A DNA stretch of 64,000 nucleotides from Polyangium fumosum. Lineage in GTDB: Bacteria; Myxococcota_A; Polyangia; Polyangiales; Polyangiaceae. Positions within the stretch are counted from its first letter, which is position 1. Each line of letters opens with the position of its first letter. The position numbers and the translations under genes are program-made. The stretch is from assembly GCF_005144585.1 (NCBI RefSeq), contig NZ_SSMQ01000039.1:1-64000 (forward strand). Direction: 5' to 3'. This document shows positions 8,901 to 19,214 of this stretch, piece by piece. The notes under the pieces were generated by a model. The model searched no databases, was not told the DNA's origin, and saw only the letters and a list, made by a program, of their open reading frames with translations.

Positions 8901-9093
8901 GCTCCTCGCCGAAGACCACGATGCGAATCGACTGGTTGACCCCGTTCTCGACGAGCTTCTGGCAGAGCCGATAGCTCACCATCCCATTGCCGATGATGAC
9001 CAGCGTCTGCCGGTCGTCATCGACAAGAGGCTCGTCGGCATCGGGGAACCCCCCTGCCTTTCCGTCGTACGTGCCCCCCAATCCGGACGTCAC
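5977..9093 (-). CDS. NirB-like FAD/[2Fe-2S] oxidoreductase fused to membrane domain
   Basis: 1038 aa. Residues about 30-500 form a pyridine nucleotide-disulfide oxidoreductase fold: FAD site IGNGMVS (35-40), NAD(P) site VIGGGLLGLEAA (about 180), and the STGIRPR and AIGECASH motifs. It matches the N-terminal half of assimilatory nitrite reductase NirB or rubredoxin reductase. A Lys/Ala-rich then acidic insertion (about 255-345) interrupts it. A BFD-like [2Fe-2S] domain follows (CGC near 535, CGSC near 570). Then about 285 residues of Pro/Ser/Ala/acidic linker, and a C-terminal membrane domain (868-1038) with four to five helices and several His (VHTG, LGHH, LHVVQ), suggesting a b-haem or ferric-reductase-like anchor. 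The sirohaem domain of true nitrite reductase is missing. Substrate unknown. Confidence 0.8.
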   Translation of the reverse strand: MTSGLGGTYDGKAGGFPDADEPLVDDDRQTLVIIGNGMVSYRLCQKLVENGVNQSIRIVVFGEERFPAYDRVHLTDIFGGRDGESLILAEEDWYESHGIDLYLDDPIVYVDREHSFVESYSGRRVPYNRLVFATGSEPFVPPIEGMHIKAEDGSKRLRRGVFVYRTFDDVYNIEAHVEGSLRVAVIGGGLLGLEAAKAIYDLGRRLHPIEVQVIEVAPGLMPRQLDAQGAVVLKEKIEELGVKIQVGKKIKSVLSTKEHLAAKKKAEQEAERQAKRQARKTLMSLTPGELAPGNAGPYRFAPPVDDDPLEEADEPKEVADEPEDEGLEDETERLVMEFEDGKILAVDMIIVSTGIRPRGDIAKAAGITCAANGGILVDDRLQTSDEQIFAIGECASHGGITYGLVAPGYQMVTVLVANLLGENAEFKGADQSAKLKLLGVTVAALGEYDGDTKPLSSALRYTTGGVYRKLVTRQGKLIGAVTVGDWENLDRIRDALTSPVPMSFFDMRRFRSTGNLFAKEESKKVTEWADEAVVCGCMRVTRGALSLAIVEGCGSVEALCSKTGAGTVCGSCKPLIAELLGVDENGALPVAVPAASVRMGERPALRKDRAPTSRRTMTPAPVSQRRPTFPGAVPRSSTVMNIVMPGSPPSSGGRVRRKTLPLMEIAPGLADFGAEAAAAFAPEPTFRETSDGSAPSSRRMPSSRPPASRPSAGLKPRPSSRPPTPSAYAEGLEAAIRALAPPALPEDEAEVGLSSDRAPALLSEEPARAVEDLQITPLPPLPAFFEDPAINDGVEEDDAEDEYAEEAEAAFRSLDEGVYDYGYVQARRSWVPPKRVGMLPPAEQQKAAAGTSVVSRGKESVPPEPGIRPLLVASIGAFLLSAVAVASRPIPVPTTIAGRLGPARMLTDDTFKQVSGYVLLGLCVVSLVLSLRKRWRKFTWLDVPMFRAIHGVIGASTIFALVVHTGLRLGHHLNLVLSIDFLAVCVLGAIAGVVTSISNRWGAVKARDRRLLSSRAHLIVFWPLPVLVALHVVQVYYY

Positions 9094-9260
9094 CGGCCTC
9101 GGTTCTACACCAGGCTCGGGGCGGCGGGCACCTTCTCGACGGCTCGGCCGGAAGGGCCCGCAAAATTCGAGCGCTCGGCGTCACGCACCCCACGTGTCCG
9201 ACGAACCACCACGGGCCCTTCGCACCCGACAGGCCCTTCACGCCCGACGGGCCCGCGCGC

Positions 9261-10148
9261 TCAGTCGCGCCAGCGCGTCACCCGCTTGACGAGGTCGGGC
9301 ATCCCGAGCTCCGCGCAGAGCGCCCGGAGCTCCGGCCTCGCCCCCCGGTACGCGAGGTCCTCGAAGCCCTCGGTCAACGGGACGTCGGTCCGGAGCGTGG
9401 CGAGCTGCTTGAAGAGGCGCGCCTCGTCTTCCCGGGCGGCGAGGGTCGCGGCGAGCTTCTCGGCGCCCCGCACCTTGAAGCCCCACGCGGAGGCCTCGCG
9501 TGGGATGCGCTCGATCGTGCCGAACACGGAGAGCACCGCGGCGGCCGACTTCTCCCCCCACCCGGGCAATCCGGGATATCCATCCGCCGCGTCCCCGACG
9601 AGCGCCAAGAAATCCGGGATGGAGGCGGGCGTCACGCCGAACTTCTTGGCCACCCCGTCCGCGTCGAGGACGGCGTTGTCGTTTTTCCGGTCGAGCATGA
9701 CGACGCGGGTGCCGTCGACGCACTGCGCGAGATCCTTGTCGACCGAGGCAATCAGGACCTGCCCCGCCTCGTTCGAGAAGCGCGCGGCGGCCGCGGCGAT
9801 CGCGTCGTCGGCCTCGAATTCGATCATGGGCCAGACCACGAGCCCGAGCGCGCGCATGGCGTCCTCGGCCAGGCCGAACTGCGAGGCGAGCTCCTCGGGC
9901 AGGCCGTCGCCGGTCTTGTATCCGGCGTACAGGTCGTTGCGGAACGAGCGAACGACGTGGTCCGTGGCACAAGCGATATGCGTCGCGTCCCGCGTGAGGA
10001 CCATCAACGTCGAGAGCAGCCCGCGAACGGCGCCGACCTCGCGGCCGTCGGGAGCCTTGCGGGACGGCTGCGCGAAGTAGGCGCGGAAGAGCTCGTACGT
10101 CGCGTCCACGAGGTGGAGGCGCGGGCGGTCGGGTTCGGCTTGGCGCAT
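9261..10148 (-). CDS. 5'-3' exonuclease (FEN/Pol I N-terminal type)
   Basis: 295 aa from the ATG at 10148 (MRQAEP). The open frame continues upstream, but that part overlaps the opposite-strand kinase gene and is not protein-like. Metal-binding acidic residues of the FEN family are present: LVDATYELFRAYF at the N-terminus, EFEADDAIA, SVDKDLAQ, and the helix-hairpin-helix region LVGDAADGYPGLPGWGEKSA. This is the stand-alone 5' nuclease domain found in DNA polymerase I and in ExoIX/Xni-like proteins. Role: removing RNA primers or flaps, or processing branched DNA. It diverges from the histidine kinase gene across about 276 bp. Confidence 0.9.
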   Translation of the reverse strand: MRQAEPDRPRLHLVDATYELFRAYFAQPSRKAPDGREVGAVRGLLSTLMVLTRDATHIACATDHVVRSFRNDLYAGYKTGDGLPEELASQFGLAEDAMRALGLVVWPMIEFEADDAIAAAAARFSNEAGQVLIASVDKDLAQCVDGTRVVMLDRKNDNAVLDADGVAKKFGVTPASIPDFLALVGDAADGYPGLPGWGEKSAAAVLSVFGTIERIPREASAWGFKVRGAEKLAATLAAREDEARLFKQLATLRTDVPLTEGFEDLAYRGARPELRALCAELGMPDLVKRVTRWRD

Positions 10149-10424
10149 GGATTTGGAATGGGGAATACGGGTCGGTGACGTCCGAAAGGGCGCGTATCCT
10201 ACGGCGCCGAGCGCGGGCTGGGAAGACGTCGGTTTGCCCACTCGGGCGGGCCCTGAATCGCGGATACGAGCATTCCCGCAGCGCGCGCACGCGCCGCAGG
10301 AATCTCCAGCGTTTTCCGTGGTGTCGACCCGCCATTTTGCGCGCGGCGCGCGTGCGCGTCGACCTTTCCTTCGACCTTTGGCTCGTGCGTAGATGGCCTC
10401 CGGGGCGAAGCGCGCCTCGGGGGC
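10149..10424. promoter_or_regulatory. Divergent intergenic region, exonuclease / hybrid kinase
   Basis: 276 bp separating the exonuclease gene (minus strand) from the histidine kinase gene (plus strand), so it must contain promoters for both. It has short GC-rich inverted segments, but no RNA gene, riboswitch or clear sigma-70 hexamer pair could be identified by eye. Confidence 0.4.
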
Positions 10425-12782
<2,358 letters not shown>

Positions 12783-12788
12783 GGCGGC

Positions 12789-14168
12789 TCACTTCTCGAC
12801 GAGGCTCTGGAGCCGCGCGAGCGCCGCGGGCTCGGCGCGGAGCACGAGGTGCGCGCCGGATTCGTCGTACGTCTCGGAGAGGACCTTCGCGTGCTCGTAC
12901 ACCTCGCTCACGAGGGCCTGCTTCGAGTACGGGACGATGAGCTCGCCGGGCACCATGAGCGCGTCGAAGAAGTCGATGAGGATCTGCCGCAGGCGCGTGA
13001 TGTCCGCCGGATCCTTGGCCGACATCAGGATCGCCTCGGGGAACTCGCGCAGGAGGATCGTGCGGTCCTCCTCGGCGACCCGATCGACCTTGTTCAGCAC
13101 GAGCTTGTAGGGCACGCCTTCCGCGCCGATCTCTTCGAGCGTCGAGCGCGTCACGTCGAGCTGGCTGCGGAACGTGGGGTCCGAGGCGTCCGCGACGTAG
13201 AGCAGGAGCGAGGCTTCGAGCGCCTCGTCGAGCGTCGAGCGGAACGAGGCCACGAGGTCGTGCGGCAGCTTCTTGATGAAGCCGACCGTGTCCGAGACGA
13301 GGATCCGGGGTTTGATCTCGGGGTGCAGCGCGCGCACCGTGGTGTCGAGCGTCGCGAAGAGCTTGTCCATCACGTACACGTCGCTGCCCGTGAGCGCGCG
13401 CATGAGCGACGACTTGCCCGCGTTCGTGTAGCCCACGAGCGCGACGCGGCGCGCGTTCTGCCGAAGCGCGCGGCGCGTGGCCTGTTCGCGCTGGATGCCA
13501 TCAATCTCCCTGCGCAGTTCGGCGATGCGATCGCGGATCTTGCGCCGATCGAGCTCGAGCTGGCTCTCGCCCGCGCCGCGGCCGCGTTGCCGATCGCCGC
13601 CGCCGCTCGACTCCCGCATCCGCGGGGCGACGTAGTTGAGCCGCGCGATCTCCACCTCGAGCCGCGCCTCGCGGCTGCGCGCGTGACGGTGGAAAATCTC
13701 GATGATCACGCCGCTGCGATCGAGCACCTCGACGCCCGTGCACTTCTCCAGGTTGCGGAGCTGGCTCGGCGAGAGGTCGTGATCAACGACGACGAGCGTC
13801 GGCGTCTTGGACGCGTGCACGACGCCCGCGTCATCGCCCGTGTCCTCGTCGTCGCCCGGGGCGCTCTCCGGCGCCTCCTCGGGCTCGTCCTCGTCGTCGC
13901 GCTTCTGCCCGGGCTTCTTGAAGCGCATGCCGGCGGGGCCGGGCCCGCCCGTGATCTCGGCGAGCACGCGGAGCTTCCCTTCCCCGAGCACCGCGCCCTT
14001 CGAAACGTTCGAGCGGCGCTGCGACACCGTCGCGACGACGTCGTAGCCGAGCGTGTTCACGAGCCGCCCGAGCTCGGCCATATCGGCCTCGTGATCCACG
14101 TCGGCGACGGTTGCGAGCTGGACCGCGACGAGCACGGCGGCGGGACGATCAGTTCCGGTTTTGGACAT
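12789..14168 (-). CDS. hflX: Ribosome-associated GTPase HflX
   Basis: 459 aa, a usual length for HflX. The N-terminal domain contains the family segment DHDLSPSQLRNLEKCTGVEVLDRSG and the basic RSREARLEVEIARLNY helix. A glycine-rich GESQLELDRRKI linker leads into the GTPase domain with P-loop GYTNAGKSS (about 245-253), switch LDTTVR, G3 DTVGFIKKLPHDLV and G4 NKVD. An acidic insertion with GDDEDTGDDA lies near residues 95-115. HflX splits stalled or heat-damaged ribosomes. ATG at 14168. Confidence 0.95.
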   Translation of the reverse strand: MSKTGTDRPAAVLVAVQLATVADVDHEADMAELGRLVNTLGYDVVATVSQRRSNVSKGAVLGEGKLRVLAEITGGPGPAGMRFKKPGQKRDDEDEPEEAPESAPGDDEDTGDDAGVVHASKTPTLVVVDHDLSPSQLRNLEKCTGVEVLDRSGVIIEIFHRHARSREARLEVEIARLNYVAPRMRESSGGGDRQRGRGAGESQLELDRRKIRDRIAELRREIDGIQREQATRRALRQNARRVALVGYTNAGKSSLMRALTGSDVYVMDKLFATLDTTVRALHPEIKPRILVSDTVGFIKKLPHDLVASFRSTLDEALEASLLLYVADASDPTFRSQLDVTRSTLEEIGAEGVPYKLVLNKVDRVAEEDRTILLREFPEAILMSAKDPADITRLRQILIDFFDALMVPGELIVPYSKQALVSEVYEHAKVLSETYDESGAHLVLRAEPAALARLQSLVEK

Positions 14169-14254
14169 AGAGGATGCGATTCGATCGAGGGAGCGGGCTC
14201 CCGCGCCCTCCTAGCACGGCGAGGGCAGGCGCGGAGGGCTTTGCAGGGGACGTT

Positions 14255-15052
14255 TCAACGCGAGGGGTGGCCGAGCTCGGCGGGATCCTGCTGGTAGAAG
14301 CCGCGCATCTGCTCGTAGAGCGCGGGGTGCTTGGCCCGGAGGGCGCGCGGCCGCTCGAAAAAGGCTTCCGTCACGACGGCGAAGAACTCGGCCGGGTTCT
14401 TCGCGCCGTAGGTATCGATGACCGTGCGGTCCCCCGACGCGACGTCCCGCAAGAGCCCCTCGTACGCCGCGCCGAGCACGCGCGCCCACGGCCCATACGC
14501 CGCGCGCCGCGAGAGCACGGGGGCGCCGTCGGCCGCGCCGTCCTCGGTGTCGAGCTGGTGCGCGAACTCATGCAGGACGACGTTGTGACCGTCGCGCACG
14601 TCGGCCGCGCCGTGGAGCACTGCGTCCCAGGCCAGCACGACCATGCCCCTGCCCCACGACTCGCCGAGCCTCGTCTCTTCGTCCTCGACGACGATGCCGC
14701 CCTCGACCGTCCGCGGACGTTTGTCGACATACGTGCTCGGATAGACCAGGACGACCTCGAGATCCGGGTAGACGTCGCTCTCGCGGTTGAGGAGCAGGAC
14801 GCAGGCCTGGGCCGCGATCGTCACGCGGATCTCGTCGTCGACGTCGAGCCCGCGGCAGCCCTCGAATCGCTTCTCGTCGAGGAAAATCTGCACGAGGCCG
14901 CGGAGCTCGTCCTGGTCTTCGGGCGAGAGCCTACCGAAGTAGGGCACGTTCTCCGTGAGGATGACCTCCCACGCGGGCGGAAAGGGGCGCCCCCGGACAG
15001 CGTTGCGCCGTCGTTCCTTGAAGAAGCCGAGCATCAGCGAGGAGGATGCCAT
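14255..15052 (-). CDS. mtfA: Zinc-dependent peptidase of the MtfA family
   Basis: 265 aa. It starts MASSSLMLGFFKERRR; a second ATG seven codons later gives the FF-KERRR start more usual in the family. The zinc motif HEFAHQLD lies at about residues 161-168, within VVLHEFAHQLDTEDG, the MtfA signature. The downstream YGAKNPAEFFAVVTEAFFE supplies the third ligand (Glu). In enterobacteria MtfA binds the Mlc repressor and affects the glucose PTS; no Mlc partner is seen here, so the target in this organism is unknown. The gene diverges from the hydrolase-like gene at 15157. Confidence 0.93.
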   Translation of the reverse strand: MASSSLMLGFFKERRRNAVRGRPFPPAWEVILTENVPYFGRLSPEDQDELRGLVQIFLDEKRFEGCRGLDVDDEIRVTIAAQACVLLLNRESDVYPDLEVVLVYPSTYVDKRPRTVEGGIVVEDEETRLGESWGRGMVVLAWDAVLHGAADVRDGHNVVLHEFAHQLDTEDGAADGAPVLSRRAAYGPWARVLGAAYEGLLRDVASGDRTVIDTYGAKNPAEFFAVVTEAFFERPRALRAKHPALYEQMRGFYQQDPAELGHPSR

Positions 15053-15156
15053 GATTTCGGGATCGGGAAGAACTTGAAATGGGCCATCTCGTGATATTCA
15101 TGCTATGTTGAAGGGTCGAGACGTCCGGCGTTCGCCGGGCAGCGCGGAGGAATCCA

Positions 15157-15927
15157 ATGGCTTATCGCCTCGTGCAGCGTGGAGAGGGAGAGCAGCGGCC
15201 GCTCCTCGTTCTTTATCTGGTGGGCGCGCACGTCGACGCCGATCTGCGGGCCGCCCTCGGGCCCGAGGCGAGCATCGCGGCGTACGACGATGCCACGGGC
15301 GAGCCATTGCCGCAGACGGTGGCGCGCGTCGCGGCCACCACGGGCGCGTCCGTCGGCGACGTCATCCTCGCGGGTTTCTCCGCGGGCTGTCAGGCCGTGC
15401 GCCGCGAGCTCATCGCGGGCCGTGATCCCTCGGGCGTGCTCGCGATCGACGGCACACACGGGGATCTGCCGCCGGCCGACTGGCAACTCGCGCCGTGGCG
15501 AGCGCTCGCCGAGCGGGCGCGGCGCAAGGAGCGGCTCTTCGTGGCGACGTGCACGCAAAATACGTACGTCGAGACGGATCTCCCGAAGGCGAAGCGGTAC
15601 AGCGCGACCGTCTCCGTGCTGCGGCTCGCGTTGGGCTTCACGCTCGTGCCTTCAGCAGCGCCGGAAGGCGAGCACGACGGCGCGCTTCACGGCTACAGCT
15701 ACGAGAGCGCACGGACAGACGCCGAAGCGCACATCCGGCAGCAACGCCTGGTGCTGCCCGACGTCCTGCGCCGCCACGTGCAGCCCTGGCTCGCCGCGCG
15801 GAAGACGGAGCTTCGGCCCGAGGAGCGCGCGATGGCGCAAGCCGCAGTCGCGCTCTCACTCGACCGCCTGGCGCGATCCGAAGGTTCGGGCCAGCAACAC
15901 GAATCCGTGCCCCCGCCAAGCGCCTGA
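15157..15927 (+). CDS. Putative alpha/beta-hydrolase-like protein
   Basis: 256 aa, preceded by a strong GGAGGAATCC ribosome binding site. A nucleophile-elbow-like GFSAGCQAVR occurs near residue 74, followed by a strand ending in AIDGTHGD and a helix. HDGALHGYSYE (about 172-182) could supply a catalytic His. These suggest a serine hydrolase fold, but no close family is recognised, and the usual oxyanion motif near the N-terminus is not obvious. It stands alone between divergent mtfA and converging cupin and Uma2 genes; structured repeat copy D follows its stop codon. Confidence 0.65.
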   Translation: MAYRLVQRGEGEQRPLLVLYLVGAHVDADLRAALGPEASIAAYDDATGEPLPQTVARVAATTGASVGDVILAGFSAGCQAVRRELIAGRDPSGVLAIDGTHGDLPPADWQLAPWRALAERARRKERLFVATCTQNTYVETDLPKAKRYSATVSVLRLALGFTLVPSAAPEGEHDGALHGYSYESARTDAEAHIRQQRLVLPDVLRRHVQPWLAARKTELRPEERAMAQAAVALSLDRLARSEGSGQQHESVPPPSA

Positions 15928-15948
15928 GCGATCCCGCAAGGGTCTCGT

Positions 15949-16085
15949 CTGGGAGCCGCTGCGCTGGGGCGTCGCCCCCGGCCCCAGGAGGGGGCTGTCC
16001 GCCCCCTCCACCCCGGACCAGCGCAAGCGCTGGACGCAGGGTCGATGAACTGCGCAATGCGCAGTTCATCGAACGAGCCGCGGCA
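15949..16085 (+). repeat. Structured repeat copy D (half element)
   Basis: Begins with a GGTCTCGT...GGGAGCCG lead-in shared with copy A. Hairpins: CTGGGGC-GTC-GCCCC-like, CCCC..GGGG around 15975-15990, CCAGCGC-AA-GCGCTGG (16018-16033) and TCGATGAACTGCGC-AAT-GCGCAGTTCATCGA (16042-16072, 14 bp perfect). It lies between converging stop codons. It equals one arm of the bipartite copies B and C. There is no T-tract, so it is not a classical intrinsic terminator. Confidence 0.8.
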
Positions 16086-16167
16086 AGGCGGGCAACGATC
16101 CTGTCAACCAGAACCGCGGCGCGTCCTGGTGTTGCTCGCGGTCACGCCGGAATGACGCGGGCGAAGG

Positions 16168-16698
16168 TCACGGCTTTTTGGCGTCGACCATGATTCGATC
16201 CTTCGGATCGAACTTCGATGAAAACGTCGAAACGACCACGGTCACGCCGGGCCCTTCGTGCACGTAGGAATGCACGGCGCCGCGGGGAATGACCTGCACA
16301 TCGCCTGCCTTCACCACGCGCGATTGCCCCTCCACGGAGAAGGTTCCGCTGCCCTCCAGGATCACGACGAGCTCGTCGTGATCGGCATGGTAATGCAGCG
16401 GCACGGTCCCGCGGGTCTGGATCACGTTGACCGTGTGATCGGCATTCTCGAAGAGCGGGACGAGCTTGGTCTTCTCGTCCGGCCCGATCGGGTTTTTCTC
16501 GACGATCTCGCGGGCATTGCCCATAAAAAACGCATTTCGGTCCGCGTGCGGAGGCGCGGCCGCAGCGGCCGTACCCACGGGCGCCGCGGGGGCCGGCTCC
16601 GCGCACCGCTCCTGGGTGGATGCGCAGGCGGACAGGACGAACAGGGACGTCGCAGCGAGCAGGGCGATCGGGGTCATAGGGGGAAACGGCGCGCGCAT
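16168..16698 (-). CDS. Cupin-domain lipoprotein
   Basis: 176 aa from the ATG at 16698; an ATG seven codons in (16677) is also possible. The signal peptide ends in the lipobox LSAC, followed by an Ala/Pro-rich tether. The C-terminal 110 residues are a single-domain cupin: VPLHYHADHDELVVILEGSG (first motif, two His and a Glu), VVKAGDVQVIPRGAVHSY (second motif). Metal ligands HxH...E and H are intact, so it probably binds a transition metal. The activity is unknown. The Uma2 gene lies just upstream on the same strand. Confidence 0.85.
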   Translation of the reverse strand: MRAPFPPMTPIALLAATSLFVLSACASTQERCAEPAPAAPVGTAAAAAPPHADRNAFFMGNAREIVEKNPIGPDEKTKLVPLFENADHTVNVIQTRGTVPLHYHADHDELVVILEGSGTFSVEGQSRVVKAGDVQVIPRGAVHSYVHEGPGVTVVVSTFSSKFDPKDRIMVDAKKP

Positions 16699-16751
16699 GG
16701 TGCGCCGAGCGTACCAAAAGGTCCCGGGCGGGGTCGAGCGCCCGGCAGACG

Positions 16752-17531
16752 TCAACGCCGCAGGCGTTCGAGCTCCGCGCGCATCCGGGCAAGCTCGAGC
16801 TCGAGGTTCCGGCGGGCCACACGCTCCGCGTCGAGCGTCTCCCGCGCCGCGAGCTCCGCCTCGCGTGCCTCCTCGGCCTTGCGCTCCGCGTTGCGCGCCG
16901 CCTCCTGCGCGGCCTCGGCCTCCGTCGGGAACAGCTCCTCCCCCTCGGCGTCCACGGCCAGGCGAAGCCGCATGGCATCACCTCCACCGACCGCGCGCAG
17001 CATGCAGCCAAGCACCTCGCTCCAGACCCGATCCGCGTTCGTCGCCTCGACGACCACGAGCTTGCCGCGCTCGTCGCGCCGATGGACGCGGAAACGTGTG
17101 CGGCCCGAGCGGACATCGACGTAGGGATCAAAAACCACGAGCTCACGCGTGCCGAGCTCGTCGTGCCGCTGCGGGGACTGGGAGACGTCCTTGTTCTCGT
17201 CTTCCTCGGCGATGATCTCGAGCGCAAAGCTCGGCGCGACGCCCGTCTGCCAGACCTTCCAGCACCGCGGGGCCACGTCGGACGGGAGACCCGGCATCAC
17301 GTACACGTCGGGCGCCACCACGGCCTTCGCGTTGCCCTTGATCCAGTAGATGAACTGGTCGGCCCCTACGAAGGCGAGGATGCCTCGTTCGGCGAGGAAC
17401 CGCGCGATCAAGGGGCGAAGCAGCTCGGTCATGAGGCGCTGGAGAGCGCTTTCACCCATGTCGTCGAACGCGGGATAAAACGTGGGATCGTCCGGATCCT
17501 CCGCCCCGAGCCGCCACGCCGCGCTGCCCAT
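16752..17531 (-). CDS. Uma2 family (DUF820) nuclease-fold protein with C-terminal coiled coil
   Basis: 259 aa from the ATG at 17531; a GTG at 17549 would add six residues. The Uma2 fold is indicated by VVAPDVYVMPGLP followed by PSFALEIIAEEDENKD and ELVVFDP, giving the D...E-x-E pattern of the PD-(D/E)XK superfamily: Asp in APD, Glu in LEII. After about residue 170 the protein becomes a Glu/Arg/Ala-rich coiled coil (AQEAARNAERKAEEAREAE) of the sort appended to many cyanobacterial and myxobacterial Uma2 proteins. The function is uncertain; such genes are often found in many copies. Confidence 0.85.
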   Translation of the reverse strand: MGSAAWRLGAEDPDDPTFYPAFDDMGESALQRLMTELLRPLIARFLAERGILAFVGADQFIYWIKGNAKAVVAPDVYVMPGLPSDVAPRCWKVWQTGVAPSFALEIIAEEDENKDVSQSPQRHDELGTRELVVFDPYVDVRSGRTRFRVHRRDERGKLVVVEATNADRVWSEVLGCMLRAVGGGDAMRLRLAVDAEGEELFPTEAEAAQEAARNAERKAEEAREAELAARETLDAERVARRNLELELARMRAELERLRR

Positions 17532-17643
17532 GAGGGGAGAGGTTAGCACGGCCGCTGACCCAGGGGAAGGGCATGCGGCCCCGTATCACGCGTGTGCCCG
17601 AGGACCAAGAAAAACGTTTTTCCGCGGAGGGTTTGTCTTGCCG

Positions 17644-18762
17644 TCAGGGCAGATTCGGCTTCGGCGGGTGGTTCTTGTAGCCCCGATCCTTCACGTCGAC
17701 CTCGACCACGGCGAAACGATCGAGCAGGCCGCTGGGGATCGCCTGGTTCGTCACGAAGAGCCCGCCCTTGCCGTCGAACGCCATGTGCGCCGGCCCATCG
17801 AGGGGGATCTCGTCGTTCGTGGCCGAAGCGAATCGGCCGAGCTCGCCTCCCGTGGGCTTCACGACCGCGATCTCGCTCGTGATGGAAAGGGCCACGAAGA
17901 GCTCTCCGTCCTCGCCGAGGCCCAGGCCCGAAGGCGCCTCGAAATTCGGAAAGACGTGCACGAGCGTGATGTCGCCTTCGTTCGGCGCAGGAACGCGCCG
18001 GATCTTATAAATGCGGCCCTCCCACGGCGCGTCGGCCGAGAAGCCCACGGTCACGTAGAGGCTCTTGCCGTCGGCGCTGACGAGGATCCCCCGCGCGCCC
18101 TGGAGGTCGTAGTATCCGGCGAGTTTCGCGCTCTGGAGCCAGATCTCAGGTGCACCGCCGCCGGGCGGGATCCGATAAATCGTGGCCTGGGCAGCGTCGG
18201 TCACGTAGGCATGACCGTCCTTGGCGAACGTGATGTCGCTGGGCATCGGCGGCATTTCGTAGACATTGGGCGCGCAAAGGTCGCTGGAATCGCCCGGCGC
18301 GCAGGAGGTGAGGTCGGGAAAGGGGCCGGCATACACCGTTTGTTTCCATTTTCCGAACTTCTTGTCCGTGAGCCGCAGGACGCCGAGCTGGGAGCTCACG
18401 GCATACAGGCGCCCATCCGCGTCGACCGTGAGGCCCGTGAGCGCGTGGGGCGCGGCGAGGTCCTCCCCCTGGATGGAGATCGTCTCGAGGTGCTCCCCGG
18501 TCTTCCCATGGAACACCGCGATCTCGGAGGGAGCCCCGCCCGCGTCGACGCCGAGCGCAGGGCCAGAGACGTACACGCGGCTCTTCCGCAGGACGATCCC
18601 GTCCGGGTACCCCGGCAGCTCCGCCACACGCGCGAGAAAATCACCACAATGCTTGGGCGCGGCCGAAGGCGATTGCGTCTGGAGGACCAGGGCAACCGCC
18701 GCCGCCGCGCCGATCAAAGATCCGATACGATTCCCACCCCGCCAAACCCTGGATCGCGTCAT
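17644..18762 (-). CDS. Secreted SMP-30/NHL-like beta-propeller protein
   Basis: 372 aa. A basic N-terminus plus hydrophobic stretch (IGAAAAVALVLQ) with cleavage near SPSAAP predicts export. The body is a six-bladed propeller: PGYPDGIVLRKSRVYVSG, LTVDADGRLYAVSS, PSDITFAKDGHAYVTDAA, ARGILVSADGKSLYVTVG, PSGLGLGEDGELFVA, PAHMAFDGKGGLFVTN. This resembles SMP-30/gluconolactonase or NHL lactonases. A CAPGDSSDLCAPN segment may form a disulfide. A good ribosome binding site (AAGGGAGGG) precedes the ATG. Substrate unknown. Confidence 0.8.
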   Translation of the reverse strand: MTRSRVWRGGNRIGSLIGAAAAVALVLQTQSPSAAPKHCGDFLARVAELPGYPDGIVLRKSRVYVSGPALGVDAGGAPSEIAVFHGKTGEHLETISIQGEDLAAPHALTGLTVDADGRLYAVSSQLGVLRLTDKKFGKWKQTVYAGPFPDLTSCAPGDSSDLCAPNVYEMPPMPSDITFAKDGHAYVTDAAQATIYRIPPGGGAPEIWLQSAKLAGYYDLQGARGILVSADGKSLYVTVGFSADAPWEGRIYKIRRVPAPNEGDITLVHVFPNFEAPSGLGLGEDGELFVALSITSEIAVVKPTGGELGRFASATNDEIPLDGPAHMAFDGKGGLFVTNQAIPSGLLDRFAVVEVDVKDRGYKNHPPKPNLP

Positions 18763-19214
18763 GCACGCCCTCCCTTGAAAGCTCGATCGGCACCCTGCGC
18801 GCCGTCCTCGGACCCTCGAAAAGAGTCCAGCATGGACCTCGAATGCTGAGGAATTCGATGGCCCCTCGCCATCAGGGAATTCCGGGAATACCCGACGTCC
18901 CTACACCCGACGATATACATCCCACGGCGGGAATGTGGAAGCATGCCCCATACCGAGAAACGCATGGGTCCAGGACGGAGTTCGAAAAGGCCCCGGGCAG
19001 AAAATGATTCCCGTCGAGGAACACCGTGAAGACAGACGCGCAAAGACGAGCGGCAGCCCAAGGGACGCGCGTACGGCCCCCGTACGCACGCGCACGGCAA
19101 TGACGCGGACGGACCAGCGAGCCCATGGAGCGACGCCCTGCATCCCCCGGTGACCAGGTCCGGCAGCGAGAGCGTCGTGGACACTGCGTCCAGGGTTTGG
19201 TAGGAACAACCATT
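18763..19214. other. 452 bp divergent intergenic region without a recognised gene
   Basis: It separates the secreted propeller gene (minus) from ogt (plus). Open frames here are short and not protein-like. Noted: an 8 bp perfect inverted repeat GCGTACGG-CCC-CCGTACGC at 19069-19087, and an imperfect inverted pair around 18828-18850 (CCAGCAT...ATGCTGAGG). It is less GC-rich than its surroundings around 18870-18960, with several GGGAAT repeats. It could hold promoters and a small RNA, but no RNA family was recognised. Confidence 0.45.
19069..19087. promoter_or_regulatory. Perfect inverted repeat upstream of ogt
   Basis: Arms GCGTACGG and CCGTACGC with a 3 nt spacer, about 130 bp upstream of the ogt start. 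It could be an operator or a short hairpin. There is no following T-run, so an intrinsic terminator is unlikely. Confidence 0.35.

Noticed and set aside
5977-9093. Assimilatory nitrite reductase
   Set aside because: Only the FAD/[2Fe-2S] half of NirB is present; no sirohaem/[4Fe-4S] domain and no NirD or transporter nearby.
9130-9260. Repeat unit with GGGCCC and CCCGAC words downstream of the exonuclease gene
   Set aside because: Two or three imperfect copies only, short and compositionally simple; no structure beyond chance was convincing.
15949-16085. Rho-independent terminator
   Set aside because: The 14 bp stem is strong, but no T-run follows on either strand. A terminator role through another mechanism remains open.
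18763-19214. tRNA or other known RNA gene
   Set aside because: No cloverleaf, T-loop or known RNA signature was found here or in any other intergenic region.
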